From Victivallales bacterium Lenti_02 (GTDB taxonomy: Bacteria > Verrucomicrobiota > Lentisphaeria > Oligosphaerales > Lenti-02), in contig LVAZ01000368.1 in the NCBI GenBank assembly GCA_001603055.1, forward strand, positions 1-10,287: a stretch of 10,287 nucleotides of DNA. Reading direction: 5' to 3'. The notes under the pieces are model-generated. The model ran no database searches and was not told the DNA's origin. It saw only the letters and a program-made list of their open reading frames with translations. Position numbers and translations under genes: made by a program. Position 1 is the stretch's first letter; every line of letters begins with the position of its first letter. Below, piece after piece: positions 1 to 4,680 of this stretch.

Positions 1-89
1 AAAGCGAACATCGCCACGTCGATCCTCTTGACATTACCTTCTCATGGAAGCCCAGTGGCGGAAGCCCTGGGAAAGACGGAAAATAGAAA

Positions 90-410
90 TTGAGCCCTCC
101 CCCGGAGGGCGGCATATTGGTCCTTGGCCGTCAGTCCAAGGTGTGGCGCCCCGGCGCGGGCTGGCGCCCTTGCGGAATATGTCGCCACCCTTGCGGGGGC
201 TCGGAATCAAATACCGTCCATACCCAGGGCTCACGCCGCTGGGCGACCATGCCGCCCACCTGCGGGTGGGCTCAAGGCGTTGTCCAGCAGCGCCTGCCGG
301 GAAGGCGACCATCATCGATTACATCACTTCTACTCCGTCGACGGATTTCTGCCAAACTCGGGACCAAGGTGTTGCCCTGGGCTGCCTTGGCTTGCCCCTG
401 CGGGGCGGAT
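90..410. repeat. Cluster of short GC-rich palindromes (REP-like intergenic region)
   Basis: This stretch has no credible gene; open frames through it are arginine/proline/glycine-rich and overlap on both strands. It contains at least five compact inverted repeats: 94-100/104-110 (GCCCTCC, loop CCC), 122-127/136-141 (CCTTGG/CCAAGG), 145-150/163-168 (GGCGCC twice), 223-230/235-243 (CCCAGGGC with a one-base bulge) and 254-260/265-271 (GCCCACC, loop TGCG). Another lies at 394-398/402-406 (GCCCC, loop TGC). Density and similar loop types suggest REP/BIME-type repetitive palindromes of the kind seen between genes in many high-GC bacteria. Whether they recur elsewhere in this genome cannot be seen here. 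Positions 1-90 show nothing recognisable. Confidence 0.5.
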
Positions 411-420
411 GAACGACCGC

Positions 421-677
421 TCAGGCGTTGCGGGCTTCGGCGGTCTGGACGTACTGGCCGACGATGCGGGCGAAGGCGCGGACCACGTCGGGGTTGGTGC
501 GGGGCAGTTTGGCCAGCTCGGGGTCGGGGAGGTCGTCGCGGGGGACGAAGGGCTGGGAATAGTGCCGTTTAGCCCCGCGGATCAGCTCGCCGACCAGATG
601 GGCCTCGGCCTCGGTGTGGACGGGTTCGAGGACGGTGGTGCGGAATTCGTAGTCCTTCGCCTACCCGACGAGGAGCC
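421..677 (-). pseudogene. Truncated duplicate of the nrdG 3' end
   Basis: This segment matches 3473-3729, the C-terminal ~85 codons of the intact nrdG in this window. Position 424 corresponds to 3476, and the first 144 bases are identical. Further upstream in the gene there are differences at 568, 571, 574, 585 and 663, and homology is lost near 677. Read on the minus strand it ends in TGA (423-421), where the intact gene has TAG. The difference at 663 turns the codon for Gln157 into TAG, and there is no start or radical-SAM core, so it cannot make an activase. The four other substitutions are all synonymous. It is best read as an orphaned nrdG tail left when the AT-rich block to its right was inserted, or as a gene end carried by that block. 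Confidence 0.9.
424..677. repeat. Left copy of ~254-bp direct repeat (nrdG 3' end)
   Basis: Direct repeat, same orientation as 3476-3729, about 97 % identical by manual alignment. The pair flanks the two-gene AT-rich module. Identity starts at the last base of the stop codon on the gene-end side and fades near 677/3729 on the other. Confidence 0.9.
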
Positions 678-706
678 ACAGGTAGTGGCCGCTGCAATAC
701 CGGCGT

Positions 707-835
707 TCAATTAGCGCCTTCTTGTGCCTGCGTACCCGAGGTCTGATTCACATGAGTTTCCACTAACTCAGAACACCATTCGCTTACCCCAACAAGCTTT
801 CCATCGCGCAGTGTAACGCCATAGGACTCTATCGT
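707..835 (-). other. Open -1 frame continuing the 365-residue protein (possible frameshifted tail)
   Basis: Immediately past the TAG stop (831-829) of the upstream gene, the -1 frame stays open for 42 codons to a TGA at 709-707. It has no ATG. Its translation has ordinary protein composition, for example the stretch SYGVTLRDGKLVGVSEW. The -1 frame opens at a TGA at 841-839, so the two frames overlap only across an A5 run (minus strand, 839-835). One extra A there would fuse the tail to the preceding protein, giving about 406 residues. A single-base deletion or a sequencing error is the simplest explanation. Chance openness over 42 codons is also possible. Confidence 0.4.
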
Positions 836-1926
836 TTTTCACGTAGAAGGACAATCTGGTCAACCAATAAATCATCCGCTTGGCCCCAGATAAGGGCAAT
901 CCATTTCGTTCGATCATTTTTCAACGCTTCTCTCATTTTCTCATCAACAATTCCATCCTGTTCGACCAGCCGAGTTGAAAACACATTCCATTCATCACAA
1001 AGCGGGATCTCAACCATAAATTTTCTGACTATTGGATATCTCTTCGAATGTTCCACATCGTCATCAAGAAGAAGATGCATATGGAATTCCATCTTCACAC
1101 TCATTCCTGTCTTCGCAACCACCAGAATTCGATACTTGTCTGTCTCAGAAAACCATCCCTTTTTATTCTGGCAACAAGAGATGTACGTGTGATCCTTTTC
1201 CTTTTTGCTAACGGGCAGAGTATGTCTTTTACAATCGACAAGCAAGCATTGTTGAGCAAAACGGCCAGATTGGACAAGCTTGGCACCAGAAGACTTTCCG
1301 TTAAAGTCAACAAGACTGACATATGTCGGAGCTTTGGGATGGAACTGAATGTTATGTACAACATCATACCTAGACTTGTAAATTGCCACCTCGGCAAAAG
1401 TAACAAACCGCGACAACCTCCGAAACACATCATCGAGGAGCTGACTTCCTGCGCTTTTTAATGGTATCATAACTTTGATCGGCGTTCCTTGCTCACTAGA
1501 AGTATCTATATCAACTAAGTTCCATCCCTCAAATTGCCGGGAAACCATATTGCGGAAAGGTAGCATATCTTCCCGCATCAATCGGGCAATATTCTGGCTT
1601 TTGCGAGGGGGCTCACCAGTGTTTGTCTCCAAACAGTCAAAAGTAGCAACAGCATAGCCATTCTTAACCTCGTCAAGTCCCCCACAAAGTGATATTTGCC
1701 ACGTCGCGCCAGTATCCGGGAGAGGATTTGGATGCCAGACCAAAACATCCTTTCTCCCGAGTTCGTCAGTATCCTTGAAGATGGCTTTTGCGCCGGGCCA
1801 TTCCCGTTCGGCTGCCTCTTGAAGCGCATTTCGCCATTCATCCAAATAGCAAACTTCGGCTCTCCGCAAGGCACCCTGATTCTCAATCCAATACCGGGTC
1901 GGTTCAGTGAAGAGGAAATCACTCAT
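829..1926 (-). CDS. Hypothetical protein, 365 aa, partner of HD-domain gene
   Basis: I do not recognise the family. The start at 1926 is chosen over an ATG at 1947 because a GGAG ribosome-binding site lies 8 bases upstream of it and would fall inside the longer form. The protein looks soluble: no signal peptide and no membrane segment. It is a mixed alpha/beta sequence with an acidic/aromatic N-terminal third (RYWIENQGALRRAEVCYLDE near residues 11-30). A basic, cysteine-containing stretch lies near 227-252, with CC at 251-252. A His/Lys-rich strand follows near 279-284, and an acidic run near 287-292. No nuclease, ATPase or transposase motif was found. It follows the HD gene by 39 bases on the same strand and shares its low GC, so the two are probably co-transcribed and act together. 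Its C-terminus may be truncated by a frameshift at 835-839. Confidence 0.8.
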   Translation of the reverse strand: MSDFLFTEPTRYWIENQGALRRAEVCYLDEWRNALQEAAEREWPGAKAIFKDTDELGRKDVLVWHPNPLPDTGATWQISLCGGLDEVKNGYAVATFDCLETNTGEPPRKSQNIARLMREDMLPFRNMVSRQFEGWNLVDIDTSSEQGTPIKVMIPLKSAGSQLLDDVFRRLSRFVTFAEVAIYKSRYDVVHNIQFHPKAPTYVSLVDFNGKSSGAKLVQSGRFAQQCLLVDCKRHTLPVSKKEKDHTYISCCQNKKGWFSETDKYRILVVAKTGMSVKMEFHMHLLLDDDVEHSKRYPIVRKFMVEIPLCDEWNVFSTRLVEQDGIVDEKMREALKNDRTKWIALIWGQADDLLVDQIVLLREKR

Positions 1927-1965
1927 TTTCTTTTCTCCCTGGAACATTTGTACGAAAACTAAACA

Positions 1966-3315
1966 TCAGCCCTTCTGGCACCGAGCAATCCTATCAAAAA
2001 CGTTCTGCATCTCCCAAACTTGAAGACGCTTAAGCTCGCCTACAACCTGCCGAATGTCAGCGCTTTCCTTTTCTATGGAATCAACAGCGGTAATAGTAAT
2101 TGTTTTGCCGCCACAACTTTCCGGAGGAGTGGAGGAAACAACAGCCATACCGTTATGTCCGACAACATATGCAGGCTCCCCATTCACTATTATCGGCCGG
2201 ACTTTGAAATCCACTACGTCGGGCAAATGCAAATCGTACCGCCAGTCATTGACGTTTTGCAGAAAATTGCGTTGCTCCTGCATTTCGGATATTACAGAGC
2301 GCAATTCTTCATTAATCCATCCTTTGTATTCCAGGAAAGAATTGTGCACTTCAGGATAACTGCATCTCGCCTCCCATCGAATAACAGCGCGATTCCCGTT
2401 TTGTTTGATTTCCCATCCCGTCACGGAACGATGCTTTTCCCACTCTTTCCATGAGTATAAAAAAGAATTCCTGATATCCCCTTCCGGTGTTTCCAAATTT
2501 TCTATCCACGTTTTTTCAAAAAGCGCAACTGGCGCCCTCGTCCAGTCAAGATCAAGAATGTCGCCAAGTCTCAACAAAAGAGAAGGGAAGGACCAGTTCA
2601 CTGTACCTTCAAGAACCATCTCGAAAATATTATTCTCCTTGAATATTTGGCAATCTTTTCTAAGCCAACAGGCATCCTCCCCATGACTCATACACAACGC
2701 AATCAGTTCCTCTTTAAAGTCGACAGGTTGGCATTTGAAAATGCCATGATTGCCATTGTGCGCAATGTTAGTCAACCATCCTTCAATTCTTTTGCGCTTT
2801 CCATGTGTAGTTCGCAGGTAAGTTTCAAGAAGAAACGAGCGGATTACCTCAGCCTCAGGGCGAAAACTGGAGTTGCCATCTATCTCACGCAATTTTCTGT
2901 CGAGAGAATGCCGACTGCTTCTGAATTGATTTTCCCATACTGTGTAGTCAACATCATTACCGCAATTAATTTTATCATATTCTTCTTGACTCAAAGCCAT
3001 GCCAAGGTCGTGGACATATGCAACCATGATGACAAGTGCACACTCAAGGGGATGAAGCCTCTCCATCACCTCATCTGGAACTAATTTTTCCATGATCCAG
3101 AGAACATTTAGAAAGTGGACATCATTATGAAGCGTAAATCGAGGCATATAGCGGTGGACTTTTAGCGAAATGCCAACTGCTTCCTCGGCAACCTTGTCCA
3201 CTGAGCTTTTAAGGTGATTGACTACCGTAGGAAAACCATAGGTATTTTCTGCCGCGCTGAGTTGCTCATAAAACTTACTGCATCTATGGCTATAAAATGA
3301 AACCGGGCGTGGCAT
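1966..3315 (-). CDS. HD-domain metal-dependent phosphohydrolase-like protein, 449 aa
   Basis: The first ~260 residues look like an HD-superfamily domain. Candidate metal ligands occur in the expected order: His67 (in LHNDVHFLNVL), His102-Asp103 (AYVHDLGM), His171 (LRTTHGKR), His211 (CMSHG) and Asp252 (LLRLGDILDLD, followed by R260-A-P). HD proteins usually hydrolyse phosphate esters of nucleotides or nucleic acids; the substrate here is unknown. The pattern is most like the HD domains found in predicted bacterial conflict-system effectors, often fused to Hsp90-type ATPase domains. Here residues ~290-449 form a shorter C-terminal region with no ATPase motifs that I can see, ending in an amphipathic helix (from ~415). 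No signal peptide or membrane helix. The ribosome-binding site before 3315 is weak. The gene is AT-rich relative to its flanks and leads a two-gene unit, suggesting horizontal acquisition. The HD assignment is firm; a defence role is inference. Confidence 0.85.
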   Translation of the reverse strand: MPRPVSFYSHRCSKFYEQLSAAENTYGFPTVVNHLKSSVDKVAEEAVGISLKVHRYMPRFTLHNDVHFLNVLWIMEKLVPDEVMERLHPLECALVIMVAYVHDLGMALSQEEYDKINCGNDVDYTVWENQFRSSRHSLDRKLREIDGNSSFRPEAEVIRSFLLETYLRTTHGKRKRIEGWLTNIAHNGNHGIFKCQPVDFKEELIALCMSHGEDACWLRKDCQIFKENNIFEMVLEGTVNWSFPSLLLRLGDILDLDWTRAPVALFEKTWIENLETPEGDIRNSFLYSWKEWEKHRSVTGWEIKQNGNRAVIRWEARCSYPEVHNSFLEYKGWINEELRSVISEMQEQRNFLQNVNDWRYDLHLPDVVDFKVRPIIVNGEPAYVVGHNGMAVVSSTPPESCGGKTITITAVDSIEKESADIRQVVGELKRLQVWEMQNVFDRIARCQKG

Positions 3316-3460
3316 TGGAAGAGTTCTTTTCTCGTTTCATGTAACCAACAAATCACAACTGCTCCAAAGTGGTTGATTGAGACCCTCTCAAAGAAGGGGC
3401 CAATTTCACTTGCTCATGGTGTATCCTACACACTAACAGGACTTGAGGAATATTCAAACA

Positions 3461-3477
3461 CCTAGACGCATTCTAGG
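3461..3477. repeat. Perfect 6-bp inverted repeat at the nrdG stop codon
   Basis: CCTAGA (3461-3466), loop CGCAT, TCTAGG (3472-3477). The right arm overlaps the TAG stop codon of nrdG (3475-3473). It sits at the junction between the AT-rich block and the conserved nrdG sequence and is absent from the matching junction at 421. It could be part of a recombination or attachment site, or a chance palindrome created by the insertion. Confidence 0.4.
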
Positions 3478-4183
3478 CGTTGCGGGCTTCGGCGGTCTGG
3501 ACGTACTGGCCGACGATGCGGGCGAAGGCGCGGACCACGTCGGGGTTGGTGCGGGGCAGTTTGGCCAGCTCGGGGTCGGGGAGGTCGTCGCGGGGGACGA
3601 AGGGCTGGGAATAGTGCCGCTTGGCTCCGCGGATCAACTCGCCGACCAGATGGGCCTCGGCCTCGGTGTGGACGGGTTCGAGGACGGTGGTGCGGAATTC
3701 GTAGTCCTTCGCCTGCCCGATGAGCAGCCGGATGGAGGCGGCGATGCGGTCGGTATGGGGGTAGTGGACGAAGGCGGGATAGTGGTCGAGGCCGCACTTG
3801 ATGTCCATGGCCACGTAGTCGAGGCGGGGGAGGAGGCGTTCGAGCATTTCGGGGCTGGAGCCGTTGGTGTCGAGCTTGACGGCCAGGCCGAGGCTGCGGA
3901 TGAAGTCGATGGTCTCCTCGATGGCGGGGGCGAGGGTGGGTTCGCCCCCGGTGAGGACAATGCCGGTGGCCCACTGCTGACGGAAGCGCTCGCAGACCTG
4001 GCGCAGCTCGTCCCAGGCGTAGCCGGGGCGCTGCTGCTGGAGCAGGGTGGCGTTGTGGCAGAAGCCGCAGCGGAAATTGCAGCCGGTGGTAAAGAAAACC
4101 CCGGCGATGCGGCCGGGGAAATCGACCATGGTGGTCTGTTTGCGGAAACCGTAGACCGGGGAGCGGGGCGCGCTCGGGTTCAT
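3473..4183 (-). CDS. nrdG: Anaerobic ribonucleotide reductase-activating protein (radical SAM)
   Basis: 236 residues. NrdG-type activases use S-adenosylmethionine and a [4Fe-4S] cluster to install the glycyl radical on NrdD. The cluster motif is Cys35-x3-Cys39-x2-Cys42 (TTGCNFRCGFCHN), preceded by the MVDFPG segment typical of this family. The radical-SAM GGEPT motif is at 79-83, with KLDTNG at 103-108 and MDIK at 126-129. The frame is open upstream to 4528, but the ATG at 4183 is preferred. It begins with a typical family N-terminus and its first bases overlap the stop of the preceding gene (ATGA, 4183-4180), implying translational coupling. The 3' ~254 bases are duplicated at 424-677. The present C-terminus is full length and ends in TAG, whereas the duplicate ends in TGA. 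Confidence 0.95.
   Translation of the reverse strand: MNPSAPRSPVYGFRKQTTMVDFPGRIAGVFFTTGCNFRCGFCHNATLLQQQRPGYAWDELRQVCERFRQQWATGIVLTGGEPTLAPAIEETIDFIRSLGLAVKLDTNGSSPEMLERLLPRLDYVAMDIKCGLDHYPAFVHYPHTDRIAASIRLLIGQAKDYEFRTTVLEPVHTEAEAHLVGELIRGAKRHYSQPFVPRDDLPDPELAKLPRTNPDVVRAFARIVGQYVQTAEARNA
3476..3729. repeat. Right copy of ~254-bp direct repeat (nrdG 3' end)
   Basis: Partner of 424-677 in the same orientation. This copy lies inside the intact nrdG and covers codons ~152-236. Differences from the left copy lie at 3620, 3623, 3626, 3637 and 3715, plus a few near 3721-3730 where homology ends. Confidence 0.9.
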
Positions 4184-4587
4184 AGCGCCTTGGCTTGCTC
4201 CAGGATCGTGGTGATCATCTTCGGGGAGATGACGCCCTTGCCCACGTCGGTGTAGTCGGTTTGCAGGCCGAGGTACTGGTAGAGGCGGGACTTCTGGCAG
4301 ACCTTGTCCTCCTCGCCCGGCCGGGGATTGGGCAGCATCTCGTAGGCGCCGGTCTCGGGATTGCGCTTGGCCACCACCATGGCCGGAATGCGGTTGGGGT
4401 TGATGCACTGGGCGCGGCTGAAGGCCACCAGCCCCTGCGGGGTCTTCACGCTGAAATATTCCTGGTCGAAATCGGCCCAGTCGCCCTTGCCGAGGGTCTT
4501 GCCCAGGCGGTCCTTGAGCACGTCGCACTTGGGGCAGCCTTCTTTGCCGAAAATCAGGACCCGGTAGGTCTTGCCGTTCTGGTTCAT
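4180..4587 (-). CDS. Glutaredoxin/thioredoxin-fold protein of the anaerobic RNR operon
   Basis: 135 residues with an N-terminal beta strand leading to a CPKC redox motif (Cys18-Cys21). A probable cis-proline follows at Pro68 (RIPAMVV), as in thioredoxin-fold oxidoreductases. It is longer than a typical 75-85-residue NrdH/glutaredoxin, with an additional C-terminal ~50 residues. There is no signal peptide, so it should be cytoplasmic. A GAGG ribosome-binding site lies 8 bases before the ATG at 4587. It sits between nrdD and nrdG and overlaps nrdG by four bases, which points to a role as the dithiol reductant that regenerates the NrdD active site. Redoxin-dependent class III reductases with a neighbouring redoxin gene are known; use by this particular enzyme is inferred. 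Confidence 0.85.
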   Translation of the reverse strand: MNQNGKTYRVLIFGKEGCPKCDVLKDRLGKTLGKGDWADFDQEYFSVKTPQGLVAFSRAQCINPNRIPAMVVAKRNPETGAYEMLPNPRPGEEDKVCQKSRLYQYLGLQTDYTDVGKGVISPKMITTILEQAKAL

Positions 4588-4637
4588 GATTCGTTCCTCG
4601 TCACACAGTCGTCGCTCGCGTTGGTTCGCGGAAAGGG

Positions 4638-4667
4638 AAAAGGCCCTCCGCCGGGGCGGCGGAGGGC
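4638..4667 (-). terminator. Terminator-like hairpin between nrdD and the redoxin gene
   Basis: On the minus strand a perfect 10-bp GC-rich stem (4658-4667 pairing with 4643-4652, five-base loop) begins 13 bases after the nrdD stop codon. It is followed by C, TTTT, CCC, TTT. The interrupted T tract suggests partial rather than full termination or an mRNA-stabilising structure, because the redoxin gene and nrdG continue in the same direction only 93 bases after nrdD. Confidence 0.6.
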
Positions 4668-4680
4668 GGTGCCGGACCCT

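Noticed and set aside
90..410. CRISPR array
   Set aside because: The palindromes differ in sequence and spacing; there are no regular identical repeats or spacers.
44..714. Overlapping open frames across 34-714
   Set aside because: Arg/Pro/Gly-rich translations of palindromes and of the antisense of the nrdG tail; mutually overlapping and without ribosome-binding sites.
754..769. Terminator after the 365-residue protein gene (GAGTT/AACTC stem)
   Set aside because: Only 5 bp, AT-containing, and no T tract on the minus strand.
3316..3470. Promoter for the HD gene (TTGGAG, 17 bp, TTACAT)
   Set aside because: The -10 matches only 3 of 6 consensus positions; too weak to call, although a promoter is probably somewhere in this stretch.
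3443..4255. 270-codon plus-strand frame opposite nrdG
   Set aside because: Antisense of the clear radical-SAM gene. Its resemblance to a plus-strand frame at 124-714 only reflects the direct repeat.
4184..4528. Upstream extension of nrdG to a 351-residue protein
   Set aside because: The extra 115 residues lie entirely within the redoxin gene in another frame, while the ATG at 4183 gives a normal NrdG N-terminus and a coupled ATGA overlap.
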